A DNA stretch of 64,000 nucleotides from Candidatus Coatesiibacteriota bacterium (GCA_030602715.1 JAUVZD010000008.1:64001-128000); one strand, 5' to 3'; shown: positions 18,076 to 26,417, counted from the stretch's first letter. Made by a program: numbers and translations. Notes: generated from the sequence alone by a model not told the origin.

Positions 18076-18671
18076 TACACAACACCTCCTAATACCTCAT
18101 GCTCCTCACAGACATCAAGCATCTTCTGTAATTCTTTCAAGTCCTTGATCTTCTTGCCTCCGAGTGGCAGTCTCCCCTTGAAGAATAGTTTTATTCCTAT
18201 GGGTGCCTGCTTGAATATCTCCAGAGGAGCGGCGGTGAGGCTGAACCTGGTCATCAATTCAATCTCGTGATTTCTCCCTTTCTTTCTTACGATATCAAAG
18301 AAGATGGGGGACATCTTATAAAGCCTTGCCTGGGGAGCCTTCAAGTCAGTCTCGTTCCATGCAATCCTTTTCAATGCATAAAAGACATCCGTTATCTTGA
18401 TGTTTTGAGGGCATCTGACCTGACACATATAGCAAGAACAACAATATAAGATTGCCTCGCTCTCAAGAACTTCCTTCCTCATACCAGCCCGCACCATTGC
18501 AAATACCTGTCTTGGAGAGTAGTCCATCAAGTAGGCAGTGGGGCAAGAACCGGAGCAGGTCCCACACTGGATACACTTTTTTATCTGTTCTCCCCCTGGA
18601 ATAGAATATACCTCATCAATGAAGTCTCTCGCCAATGTATATTCTAACCGTATCTCTTTTTCTTCCTCCAT
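18075..18671 (-). CDS. hdrC: Heterodisulfide reductase subunit C (HdrC-like, two [4Fe-4S])
   Basis: 198 residues, first gene of the operon. Two [4Fe-4S] motifs are visible, CIQCGTCSGSCP (about residues 33-44) and CCSCYMCQVRCP (about 77-88), as in HdrC of methanogens and bacteria. HdrC wires HdrA to HdrB. I choose ATG 18671 (MEEEKEIRLEY): AAGG lies eight bases upstream, while the GTG at 18680 overlaps that ribosome site. The upstream 640 bases have no gene, so the operon promoter and any control region lie there. Confidence 0.92.
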   Translation of the reverse strand: MEEEKEIRLEYTLARDFIDEVYSIPGGEQIKKCIQCGTCSGSCPTAYLMDYSPRQVFAMVRAGMRKEVLESEAILYCCSCYMCQVRCPQNIKITDVFYALKRIAWNETDLKAPQARLYKMSPIFFDIVRKKGRNHEIELMTRFSLTAAPLEIFKQAPIGIKLFFKGRLPLGGKKIKDLKELQKMLDVCEEHEVLGGVV

Positions 18672-19319
18672 AATTGGCACCTTCTGTGAAATTTCAGGAA
18701 TCTTGAAAAGGGAATACTAACCCCAAAATTTTGATGCAGAATGTAAAATACTCCACAATAAAGGTTCTTTCCAAGCAAGAATATTCTTACTCTGAACCTT
18801 TGAGGTTATAACAATAACATCATGGATACTGCTTGAAATAAAAAAAATCTTTTAGAATCGTCGGTTACTTGATGCGCTATTCCTATTCTGAAAGGTTTCT
18901 CAACTTGCTTTACAGCAGTTATCACCCGTTCCGTTCCCCAAGAAAAACCTCACCGGAAATAGAAAAAACTGTGTTTTAAAAAACTAAAAAACCAGATATA
19001 TCTCAAGTTTTATGCCAGCTAAATTGGCAATTCAGCTAATTTGAGTTGTTATAAGGAAGCGAGGAAGTAAAATGGTCGTGACTAGTGATTATATTCACGG
19101 ATTTTTTTATATAGTATTTTATTTTTAACATTTTTGGGGTAGCTTTGTCAAGGCTTTTTTTGTGATTTCAATGCTAACACTTCTTAAAAAATAAATTAAT
19201 ATTGTCCTAATGGCTTTATTTTCAGATGATTGTGGATGTTGTGTCAGACTAAATGTTTTATTCTTTTGCTTGCGTAACATGTTAAAATATGTCCATCTTC
19301 TCTCATAATATGCAAAAAC
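18672..19319. other. AT-rich non-coding region upstream of hdrC, with palindromes
   Basis: About 650 bases with no convincing gene. It contains an imperfect 21-bp palindrome at 19017-19037 (AGCT-AAATTGGCAATTC-AGCT), nested in a longer CTCAA...TTGAG pair (19002-19006 / 19041-19045). An 18-codon, mostly hydrophobic ORF (19072-19128) follows an AGGAAG ribosome-like site. No clear sigma-70 promoter for hdrC was found by eye; TATAAC near 18806-18811 (minus) lacks a -35. The region could hold the regulatory site of the hdr-hydrogenase operon or a small RNA. Confidence 0.4.
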
Positions 19320-19339
19320 CCGGGGAAATAGTTCCCCGG
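19320..19339 (-). terminator. Terminator of the DUF6249 gene
   Basis: Perfect 8-bp stem CCGGGGAA / TTCCCCGG with a 4-base loop. On the minus strand it is followed by GTTTTTGC, 30 bases after the stop codon at 19370. Confidence 0.75.
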
Positions 19340-19369
19340 ATTGTAAAAAACCGAATTTTTTTCACTTAT

Positions 19370-19759
19370 CTATTCTTTTTGTCCTTTCTGGGTGAGTTTC
19401 AGAATCAAGCCATAGATAAGAAAACCAACTCCCAAAAGGATAAGGATGAGGCTCCATGAGGCGTTCTCTATACCGGCGGTATAATAAAGCCCCAACCCAA
19501 CTCCCAAGCCTATCGCAAGCAATATTATACCGTTGCGGATGTTTAACATTATGTTATAGACTTTTTCTCCAGGCTTTGCTGAAGCCGGCTCCATAGGGAT
19601 TTCAACACCTTTTTCCAGTGCCTTCATCTTCAGTTCATGGTTGAGTTTACTTCGCCGGTATCTGCTAATTATGGCGAATATAGCGATGGTAACACCGCCG
19701 AGAACGGCAAAAATGGGAATCATTGTCCCCATAATTACACCTGCCATTGCTTCGTCCAT
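19370..19759 (-). CDS. DUF6249-like small membrane protein
   Basis: 129 residues with an N-terminal membrane helix (about residues 8-32), a basic cytoplasmic stretch (RYRRSKLNHELKMKALEKG, with the EKGVEIP turn typical of the family), and two more helices near the C-terminus. The function of the family is not known. The gene is divergent from the ECF sigma gene and shares a TGAAAC palindrome with it, which suggests membership of that sigma factor's regulon. A good ribosome site (AAAGGAGAAGAGAA) precedes ATG 19759. Confidence 0.65.
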   Translation of the reverse strand: MDEAMAGVIMGTMIPIFAVLGGVTIAIFAIISRYRRSKLNHELKMKALEKGVEIPMEPASAKPGEKVYNIMLNIRNGIILLAIGLGVGLGLYYTAGIENASWSLILILLGVGFLIYGLILKLTQKGQKE

Positions 19760-19829
19760 TTCTCTTCTCCTTTCAATTCAAATGGTAAGCTTTTGTTTCT
19801 AACATTTAGAGTAGAGTAGGGAAAAAAAA

Positions 19830-19846
19830 GTTTCAAAAAATGAAAC
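19830..19846. promoter_or_regulatory. Divergent palindrome GTTTCA-N5-TGAAAC, possible paired ECF -35 elements
   Basis: TGAAAC followed by CTT faces the sigma gene, and TGAAAC followed by TTT faces the DUF6249 gene. Both resemble the TGAAACnTT -35 box used by many ECF sigma factors. Matching -10 boxes are not clear on either side, so autoregulation is an inference. Confidence 0.4.
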
Positions 19847-19893
19847 CTTGGGGCGCTTTTTTTCATCAAAACTTATGATTAGTTTGGTAAACT

Positions 19894-20469
19894 ATGGTTA
19901 TGTTAGCAAACAAGCTGGGGCAGGAGGAGTTGATAAAAGGATGCCTGGCTGGCGAGGAGAATGCCTTCCTTCAGTTGGTGGAGGATAATCAGGATATGGT
20001 CTTCTCCATAGCCCGACGGTTGGGCACCACACAGCAGTTGGCTGAGGATATCTCCCAGGAGGTTTTTTTGCGCGTCTATCGGAATTTGCACTCCTTTAGG
20101 GGTGATTCCAAACTATCCACCTGGATATATCGCATAGCATATAACACTACAATTGAGATGTTGCGCAAGCGAAAGGAGGGTTTCTCCTACGAGGCTCTGG
20201 TGGAAGATGGGTGGCAGGTTGAAGACGGAGGTCTGTCCCCGGAACAGGAGGCGGAGCGAAATGAGCAGGCGGAGCTTCTTGGTAAGTTGATATCACAACT
20301 GCCGGGGAAGTATCGCCATGTGATTGTCCTTTTTTATCTGCAAGACAAGTCCTATGAACAAGTGGCGCAAACCACGGGTTACCCCCTGGGGACGGTAAAG
20401 ACATATCTCCATCGTGCCAAAAAGGAGATGTTGAAGGCTTATCTGCGTATGGAAAGAGGTGACCTATGA
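19894..20469 (+). CDS. ECF-type RNA polymerase sigma factor
   Basis: 191 residues with sigma region 2 (LVEDNQDMVFSIARRLG, DISQEVFLRVYRNLHSFRG, STWIYRIAYNTTIEMLRKR) and region 4 (LPGKYRHVIVLFYLQDKSYEQVAQTTGYPLGTVKTYLHRAKKEM, split here by function into the helix-turn-helix). No region 1 or 3, so group 4 (ECF). ATG 19894 or 19900 is possible; neither has a strong ribosome site. The stop overlaps the ATG of the next gene (ATGA), a zinc-finger anti-sigma, so this is a standard ECF pair sensing an unknown envelope or redox signal. Confidence 0.9.
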   Translation: MVMLANKLGQEELIKGCLAGEENAFLQLVEDNQDMVFSIARRLGTTQQLAEDISQEVFLRVYRNLHSFRGDSKLSTWIYRIAYNTTIEMLRKRKEGFSYEALVEDGWQVEDGGLSPEQEAERNEQAELLGKLISQLPGKYRHVIVLFYLQDKSYEQVAQTTGYPLGTVKTYLHRAKKEMLKAYLRMERGDL

Positions 20470-20939
20470 AGGATTGTAGGCGATTTGAAAAGATTTTAGT
20501 TAAGGAACCCGGAGAGCGGAGCAAGGATGAAGAGGTCTTCCTTGAGGAGCACGCTGAGGTCTGCTATCGGTGTGGTCGCCTGGCTCAAGCTGCGGACAAA
20601 ATGGAATCCGCCCTGTCAAAAATTTCCGCAACTCCCGCACCGGAATATCTATCCTACAGGGTTGCGGGTTCGTTGATCCGTGAATCAGGGAGGAGGGAAG
20701 CGGAAGCCCGGATAACCTGGCGGATGAAGCTGGGGTGGTTGCTCAACGGATTTGGGGAGGCGCTGGTCTGGGGCGTTTTGGCGACCATCGTCTTCATCGC
20801 AGTGGGCAAGGCCATGATGGTCTGGGCAGGATATAGTGTTAATTACTCCGGGATTTTCTCGGTATTGGGGGATAAGCTGGGGAGCTTGGTCACCGTTTCA
20901 GGTACGGGCGGCATTTTGACATTTCGTATAAAATTTTGA
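20466..20939 (+). CDS. Zinc-finger (ZAS-type) membrane anti-sigma factor
   Basis: 157 residues. The N-terminal cytoplasmic part has HAEVCYRC, i.e. the HX3CX2C zinc motif of anti-sigma factors, preceded by a cysteine at residue 4. One membrane helix lies near residues 98-121 (VWGVLATIVFIAVGKAMMVW). The extracytoplasmic part is short. It overlaps the sigma gene by four bases. It most likely holds the ECF sigma factor inactive at the inner membrane until a signal acts. Confidence 0.8.
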   Translation: MKDCRRFEKILVKEPGERSKDEEVFLEEHAEVCYRCGRLAQAADKMESALSKISATPAPEYLSYRVAGSLIRESGRREAEARITWRMKLGWLLNGFGEALVWGVLATIVFIAVGKAMMVWAGYSVNYSGIFSVLGDKLGSLVTVSGTGGILTFRIKF

Positions 20940-21028
20940 GTTCGTTGGATATGGAAATGAGGAGAAGGACTGAGACCGCCCGGTTCTGGAAGCCCCGAAA
21001 ATGCAAGCAATTTTTCCTCCATTTTCTC

Positions 21029-21057
21029 TTGACAAGGGTGTGATTAGATGATAGATT
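21029..21057 (+). promoter_or_regulatory. Sigma-70-type promoter in front of the hairpin-rich segment
   Basis: TTGACA at 21029-21034, spacer 17, TAGATT at 21052-21057. No coding gene begins soon after it; the first gene downstream is 400 bases away and has its own promoter. Confidence 0.5.
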
Positions 21058-21285
21058 ATAACATGCGGAAAGCGGCGATGGCCGCGAGGATGATTTTCAC
21101 CCCTCCACTGAAGAACATCCTGTAGGGACCGGTGACTACTCCGACAACACCGGTAGGCCCGGCATCTCTGCCGGGCCACAGTATATATACGGCCTGCTGG
21201 AATGGACCAAAGTGCCAATCACCCCCCACTTTACAGGGGGGCTCTCTCTTGGGTCGTTATGGAGGGAACTCTGAACCTCCGTTTT
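21058..21285 (+). ncRNA. Candidate structured RNA: chain of six hairpins
   Basis: Between the promoter-like site at 21029 and mtnA lies a run of short inverted repeats with little space between them: GCGGC/GCCGC (21072-21085), AGGATG/CATCCT (21087-21121), ACCGGTG/CACCGGT (21128-21154), GGCCCGGC/GCCGGGCC (21156-21177), six C/six G (21222-21241) and GGAGG/CCTCC (21261-21280) followed by GTTTTAG. No ORF of useful length with a ribosome site is present. I do not recognise a known RNA family. The alternative is a degenerate repeat element cluster. Confidence 0.35.
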
Positions 21286-21395
21286 AGGCGTTGTTATTCC
21301 TATATCCTATTTTCCTGGAAATTTTAAAATTTAATGTTGGGTTAGTTTTTAGGCGGTTCTTTTGAATTTATCAGGATTTCCCCGAGTTCACGGAG

Positions 21396-21424
21396 TTGAT
21401 TTTATCCGAAAAATATTGTAGATT
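21396..21424 (+). promoter_or_regulatory. Sigma-70-type promoter of mtnA-deoB
   Basis: TTGATT at 21396-21401, spacer 17, TAGATT at 21419-21424, 42 bases before the mtnA start. Confidence 0.55.
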
Positions 21425-21465
21425 GGGGCTATTCTTACCGATTACACACAAACGGAGGGGTGGCG

Positions 21466-22512
21466 ATGGAGTTAGGAGTAAAGACCATGGAGTGGCGGGA
21501 CGGTCGCCTGTATATACTTGACCAGCGACTGCTTCCCACGGACATACAGTTTATAGAATGCACAGACTATAAGATGGTCTTTGAAGCCATCAGGACCTTG
21601 GCGGTGCGGGGAGCCCCGGCTATTGGGGTTGCCGCCGCTTATGGTATGGTGCTTTCGGCAGGCGAGGCGCTCTCGGCTAAAGGCGGTGATTTTCACCGAA
21701 AGTTGGAAGAAGCCGGTGATTATCTAGCCTCCAGCCGACCGACGGCGGTCAATCTATTCTGGGCGATAGACAGAATGAAGCGCTTGGCAGACGTTCGTAA
21801 GGGCTCAAAACCAGAGGAGCTCTACGATCTCCTTCTCTGCGAGGCACAGAAGATAGAGGAGGAGGATGTAGCTATGTGCCGAACCATCGGGGAGTGGGGT
21901 CAAAGTCTTCTTCCTGAGGAGTGTGTGCTGCTTACTCACTGCAACGCCGGCTCGCTTGCCACCGCCGGCTACGGCACCGCTCTGGGAGTCATCTATTCCG
22001 CCGTCTCGGCGGGCAAGAAAGTGCGGGTCTTCGTTGATGAGACTAGACCTCTAATGCAGGGCTCCCGACTGACCGCCTGGGAACTTATGCAGAGCGAGGT
22101 TCACACCACAATAATCTGCGACAATATGGCTGGGCATGTTTTACGGGAAAAAGGGGTGGACGCGGTGATTGTGGGTGCGGACCGAATCGCTAAGAACGGA
22201 GATGTGGCTAACAAAGTCGGTACCTATGGGCTTGCGGTTCTGGCGGATTATCATCAGGTCCCATTTTACGTCGCCGCTCCCACATCTACAATTGATTTCA
22301 GCATCGTTCGGGGAGAGGACATCCCCATAGAGGAGCGGGATTCTTCGGAGATAACCGAGGGGATGGGAAAGCGCACCGCACCATTCGCCTGTGAGGTTTA
22401 CAACCCCGCCTTTGATGTTACTCCCGCCCGGTTGGTGAGCGCAATAATTACCGAGCGGGGGATACATCGCCCGCCTTACGAGAAGAGTTTGAGAGAGGGG
22501 GAAGGTGGATAG
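21466..22512 (+). CDS. mtnA: S-methyl-5-thioribose-1-phosphate isomerase
   Basis: 348 residues, typical length. It converts methylthioribose 1-phosphate to the ribulose form in methionine salvage. Family motifs are visible: RGAPAIGVAAAYG near residue 50, the catalytic cysteine in THCNAGSLATAGYGTALG, and the catalytic aspartate in GADRIAKNGDVANKVGTYG. ATG 21466 is preferred over GTG 21460 because GGAGGGG sits at the right distance only for the ATG. It overlaps deoB by eight bases. The pairing with phosphopentomutase suggests joint handling of nucleoside and thionucleoside sugars. Confidence 0.93.
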   Translation: MELGVKTMEWRDGRLYILDQRLLPTDIQFIECTDYKMVFEAIRTLAVRGAPAIGVAAAYGMVLSAGEALSAKGGDFHRKLEEAGDYLASSRPTAVNLFWAIDRMKRLADVRKGSKPEELYDLLLCEAQKIEEEDVAMCRTIGEWGQSLLPEECVLLTHCNAGSLATAGYGTALGVIYSAVSAGKKVRVFVDETRPLMQGSRLTAWELMQSEVHTTIICDNMAGHVLREKGVDAVIVGADRIAKNGDVANKVGTYGLAVLADYHQVPFYVAAPTSTIDFSIVRGEDIPIEERDSSEITEGMGKRTAPFACEVYNPAFDVTPARLVSAIITERGIHRPPYEKSLREGEGG

Positions 22513-23689
22513 GGGAGACGCCAGGGCGGTGGTCGTGGTTTTGGATGGGGTAGGGGTGGGGGAGATGCCGGATGCCAGTCAATACGGCGACGGTGGCTCC
22601 GCCTCCCTGCAGAATACTTGGCGGGCGTTGGGGGGATTGGAATTGCCCAATATGGTCAAGATGGGCTTGGGGGGGATTGAAGGTCTGCAGGTCTGTGGAT
22701 TCCCGCCTGAGGTAGTAGGGGGCTATGGAAGGATGGCTATCGCTTCCCACGGCAAAGATTCCACTGTGGGGCATTGGGAGATGATGGGCTTGCGGGTGGA
22801 TGAGCCCTTTCCCACATTTCCCGACGGATTTCCAGAGGAGCTGATAGCTGGTTTTGAGGGGGAGATTGGACGGGGGATTTTGGGGAATCGTTCCGCATCG
22901 GGAACGGAGATTATAAACGAGTTGGGGGAGGAGCATATCCGCAGTGGGAAACCGATAGTATATACTTCAGCGGACTCGGTCTTCCAGGTAGCGGCTCACG
23001 AGGAGGTCATCCCCCTAAGGGAGCAATACAGAATCTGTGAGATTGCTCGCTGTCTTTGCAGTGGAGATTATGCGGTGGCACGGGTAATTGCTCGTCCTTT
23101 TATCGGTGAGCCGGGCGGATTCAGACGCACCGCCAATCGCAAGGACTACAGTCTTCCCCCACCGGGAAGGACCCTTCTTGATGTCTTGCAGGAGGAGGGA
23201 ATCCCGGTTTTGGGAGTTGGCAAGCTGGATGACCTCTTCGCCGGGAGGGGGTTTGACAGATGCATCCATTACAGCGGGAACCTGGAGGGCATGGAATTGC
23301 TGGAAGGTCAGGTCTCCTCGGAGGAAAGACGGGGGTTGATATTTGCAAACCTGATAGATTTTGATATGGCTTGGGGGCATAGAAATGATGTCCTGGCTTA
23401 CGGTCGGGGTCTTGAGGAGTTTGATAGATTTCTGCCACGACTTCTTTCGGCTTGCGGAGAAGGCGACCTTTTACTTATTGTATCCGACCACGGCAACGAC
23501 CCCACCACGAAGAGCACCGACCATTCCCGGGAATATTGCCTGCTCCTTGCTTGGATGAGGGGGATGAGTTCGGGGATAGAGTTGGGGACCAGGGAGACGC
23601 TCGGCGATGTCGGGGCGACGGTCGCCGACCATCTGGGTGTCCGCTGTCCCGGCGAGGGAGTAAGTTTTTATTCCCGATTGCGGGGATAG
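22505..23689 (+). CDS. deoB: Phosphopentomutase
   Basis: 394 residues of the alkaline-phosphatase superfamily. The N-terminal metal motif is VVVVLDGVGVGEMPDA, with the conserved DSTVGHWEMMG loop and the SDHGNDPTTKSTDHSREY metal-binding region near the C-terminus. It interconverts ribose or deoxyribose 1- and 5-phosphates in nucleoside catabolism. The start is GTG 22505, inside the end of mtnA, with GGGGGAAG upstream. No other nucleoside catabolism genes are in view. Confidence 0.94.
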   Translation: MDRGDARAVVVVLDGVGVGEMPDASQYGDGGSASLQNTWRALGGLELPNMVKMGLGGIEGLQVCGFPPEVVGGYGRMAIASHGKDSTVGHWEMMGLRVDEPFPTFPDGFPEELIAGFEGEIGRGILGNRSASGTEIINELGEEHIRSGKPIVYTSADSVFQVAAHEEVIPLREQYRICEIARCLCSGDYAVARVIARPFIGEPGGFRRTANRKDYSLPPPGRTLLDVLQEEGIPVLGVGKLDDLFAGRGFDRCIHYSGNLEGMELLEGQVSSEERRGLIFANLIDFDMAWGHRNDVLAYGRGLEEFDRFLPRLLSACGEGDLLLIVSDHGNDPTTKSTDHSREYCLLLAWMRGMSSGIELGTRETLGDVGATVADHLGVRCPGEGVSFYSRLRG

Positions 23690-23699
23690 AAGAAATGGA

Positions 23700-23728
23700 T
23701 TGCAAATCCGGGCGAATGGTTGTAGAAT
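23700..23728 (+). promoter_or_regulatory. Sigma-70-type promoter of the beta-barrel gene
   Basis: TTGCAA at 23700-23705, spacer 17, TAGAAT at 23723-23728; the ATG is at 23768 after GGGGAGAGGGAG. Confidence 0.5.
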
Positions 23729-23767
23729 AAGGTTGATGGGCAAAGGAAGGGGAGAGGGAGTGTCAAG

Positions 23768-25642
23768 ATGCGCTTTTTGGTCTCTTTGATAGCGGTTCTT
23801 GTCTGTTTTGCAGGTGTCCGGGCATATGCTGATGATAAGGGGGATGATGAGACCCAGAGCACTAAAAACGTTTATTTCCGCTACGGAGACAACGGTCCCC
23901 TGAAGTCAATAAGTTCATCCATATCCTATTCCACCTATCTGGCAAAAAATTTAAGCTTCACTGCCTCCACCGACCTTACCAACTCCTACAATAAAGATAG
24001 GGACTTTCCAACAAAGACCATCAACTTCAGCACCTCTATAAGTTATACCCCCCAGGATTCCCGACTGTCAACTGATATTGGTTACTCCTACAGGACGACT
24101 GATAGTTCAATCGCAGGTCAGGGAGGAGGTGAAGAGTATGCGACATACGACCGCAATATTGGTTTGACCGCAACCGTGGCTTATAAATTTACCAACGATC
24201 TGAGGGCTTCAATGGATATGAACTTTACGGATTATAAAAGGGACAACACCGCGCCTCGGGAGAGCCGTGACAATCGAGAAAAAGAGAATAAATCTGTGGG
24301 GACGACGGTTAATTATAATATTACCAGCACCACAAATATGAGCGCCACTTATCATTATTCAAAGACCACTGGTTGGGAGTTGTCCCGGTCGGATTACTTT
24401 GAGATGTTTGAACCCCCGCTGGTGTATGAAAATTCCGGTGGTGGGAGGGTCAGTGGTCGCCTGCAGACCAGCATAGACGCAACGGACAATTTTCACATTT
24501 CCACAAACATCAATGTGTATAAATTTAAAAAGGTTGACAAGTATGACCCCTCATACAACACGACTAATTTGAGTGGTGACGGCTTGGTGAGCATCAGCTA
24601 TACGCCCCATACAAACTTTAAGCTATTGGCTAACGCCAGCTTCTACCGCAACAAGATCATTGAAGATAAGCGTGCTAAGGAGATAAAGGGTTACGATATA
24701 TTTAACAGAGTGTATACCAATCTGGATATGTCCGGCAAGGTGGAATGGCAGATCTCCGATAATTCCCGCTTGACCACCGATGTAGGACGAGGGTATAGTG
24801 ACACCTACTTTTATGATAAAGATGACCCGAGTAAACATCCTGGTCCGGGCCATCCAAATGCCGAGAACTTCAAAGAGGTTTTTGAGTTATATGTTAACTC
24901 GTTTTTGATATATACCATCTCTGAAAGATTGAGCCTCCAGATTAGCCATTACTACAAGAGGACCGATCACCAATACAGAGTTATTGTTGGTGATTATGAT
25001 AACAGTAACTATGTGCACAATAATAATTTCAATTCCTCTATTCGCTATGAGTTCAGCGATAGCACCACCTCGCTGGTCAGTTGTGGGATGAATAATACCA
25101 ATTTCTTCTACTATGATGAGTCGGTGGCTTTATTAAACAACAACCGCACGGATAATATCTCCTTGAATGTTCAGTTCCTGCAGGATGTCGGCGATTATAC
25201 CCAGTTGGACCTGTCTTATTACATAAATCAGTATAAGAAACGAATGGTCAAACAGCATTTGACCACCAGCGAGAGTTTGACCCGCAAGATAAGTGCCAAT
25301 ATCTCCTTCCTGTGGGGTGTCGTTCAACCCACTTTGGGAGGAGGCGTAGAGTGGATAAGGAATAATAAAGCTGGATACAATAGCCTAAAGACTTACACCT
25401 TTTCTCCCGGCATCACCATTAAACCCACGGAGAACTTCACCGTCAGCTTTTATTTCAATTACTCCCGATACGATAACTCCAGCACAGATGACCCCGACCT
25501 TAGAAATATATACTATAGAATATACTATGATAGCTCAATATCTTATCTGTTGTTTGAAGGCATGAATGTCAGCCTTTCTATGGACAGGAGCGCAACGGAG
25601 ACATATTCCCGATTCTCCGGGTCAATAAATTATACTTTCTAG
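23768..25642 (+). CDS. Outer-membrane beta-barrel protein of unknown function
   Basis: 624 residues. A signal peptide (FLVSLIAVLVCFAGVRAYA) is followed by a long series of amphipathic, alternating strands rich in Ser, Thr, Tyr and Asn, e.g. SISYSTYLAKNLSFTASTDL and SISYTPQDSRLSTDIGYSYR, and it ends in an aromatic-terminated strand (FSGSINYTF), the usual barrel C-terminus. The repeat period is two strands plus a charged loop, consistent with a barrel of 20 or more strands. No plug or TonB box is visible. It has its own promoter and is followed by the strongest promoter in the window, so it is probably monocistronic. I do not recognise a named family. Confidence 0.7.
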   Translation: MRFLVSLIAVLVCFAGVRAYADDKGDDETQSTKNVYFRYGDNGPLKSISSSISYSTYLAKNLSFTASTDLTNSYNKDRDFPTKTINFSTSISYTPQDSRLSTDIGYSYRTTDSSIAGQGGGEEYATYDRNIGLTATVAYKFTNDLRASMDMNFTDYKRDNTAPRESRDNREKENKSVGTTVNYNITSTTNMSATYHYSKTTGWELSRSDYFEMFEPPLVYENSGGGRVSGRLQTSIDATDNFHISTNINVYKFKKVDKYDPSYNTTNLSGDGLVSISYTPHTNFKLLANASFYRNKIIEDKRAKEIKGYDIFNRVYTNLDMSGKVEWQISDNSRLTTDVGRGYSDTYFYDKDDPSKHPGPGHPNAENFKEVFELYVNSFLIYTISERLSLQISHYYKRTDHQYRVIVGDYDNSNYVHNNNFNSSIRYEFSDSTTSLVSCGMNNTNFFYYDESVALLNNNRTDNISLNVQFLQDVGDYTQLDLSYYINQYKKRMVKQHLTTSESLTRKISANISFLWGVVQPTLGGGVEWIRNNKAGYNSLKTYTFSPGITIKPTENFTVSFYFNYSRYDNSSTDDPDLRNIYYRIYYDSSISYLLFEGMNVSLSMDRSATETYSRFSGSINYTF

Positions 25643-25661
25643 TTTTTTACATAAATTTCCC

Positions 25662-25690
25662 TTGACAGGCGGAGTTTTTCTGAATATAAT
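25662..25690 (+). promoter_or_regulatory. Consensus sigma-70 promoter
   Basis: TTGACA at 25662-25667, spacer exactly 17, TATAAT at 25685-25690: a perfect match. It drives the gene at 25839 with a leader of about 140 bases in which I see no strong structure. Confidence 0.8.
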
Positions 25691-25838
25691 ATAGCTCTGA
25701 AGGGAACAATTTTTTAAGATGTGTGGTTGTGTGATTGTGAATGGTAAACTTATCTTGGAGGGTTGATAGCGCCTTTAGATTTAGATGTATGTAAGTTTTA
25801 GAGGGTTATCCTTCAGCCCAACAAGAGAGGTTTGGTAG

Positions 25839-26417
25839 ATGTATAAGCAACTTAAAAATAGAGGCGTTCTTTTTGCCTCAGCGGTCGGCTTGCTGGCTAT
25901 AGTGGCTTTAGTTCAATGTTTCTCTGAACCGGGAAATGGGGAACCTGTTACTTGGTATCCGGATTTTGAGACTCCGTTCCAGTGCCTCAGTAATTTGCTA
26001 TATACCTACGAACATTATAGGGACGAACCGAATATCATTGACAAATATAAACTAGTTCTAGACCCCCAATATGTCTTCTACTTTGACCCGGAAGATGTGG
26101 GTACTTGGGTGGGAGATTATCAAATCCCCACATCCTGGACCTATGAAGAGGACTGGCGGGCTACAAAAAACATGTTCAATCTGGCACATAGTATCGCCCT
26201 GGATATTCCCATCCTTAACCAAGGTGAGGAGTATTTTGGCACCCCTGCGGATGATGCCACGGTTTTTCCCAGAAACAATGTAACTATCAATTTACTTTTG
26301 ATGGTGGATGAGAGCAACGGTTTTCAGGCTACTGGGTTTTGTGACTTTGAATTTGCAAAGAATGAAAACGGAGAGTGGCATCTTATCGTTTGGTGGGATA
26401 GGACCGCATCAGGATAA
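25839..26417 (+). CDS. Exported protein of unknown function
   Basis: 192 residues. An N-terminal signal sequence ends near ALVQCF; the cysteine could be a lipobox cysteine, but glutamine before it is atypical. The mature part has an acidic, tryptophan- and tyrosine-rich sequence (VTWYPDFETPFQCLSNLLYTY) and a C-terminal strand pair ending GEWHLIVWWDR, which recalls NTF2/SnoaL-like folds. It follows a perfect promoter and ends at a terminator, so it is a single-gene unit. GAGAGG precedes the ATG. No family was recognised with confidence. Confidence 0.65.
   Translation: MYKQLKNRGVLFASAVGLLAIVALVQCFSEPGNGEPVTWYPDFETPFQCLSNLLYTYEHYRDEPNIIDKYKLVLDPQYVFYFDPEDVGTWVGDYQIPTSWTYEEDWRATKNMFNLAHSIALDIPILNQGEEYFGTPADDATVFPRNNVTINLLLMVDESNGFQATGFCDFEFAKNENGEWHLIVWWDRTASG

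Noticed and set aside
18673-18690. Sigma-54 promoter (GGCAC followed by GTGAA) upstream of hdrC
   Set aside because: It lies on the wrong strand, and the -12 element does not match TTGC.
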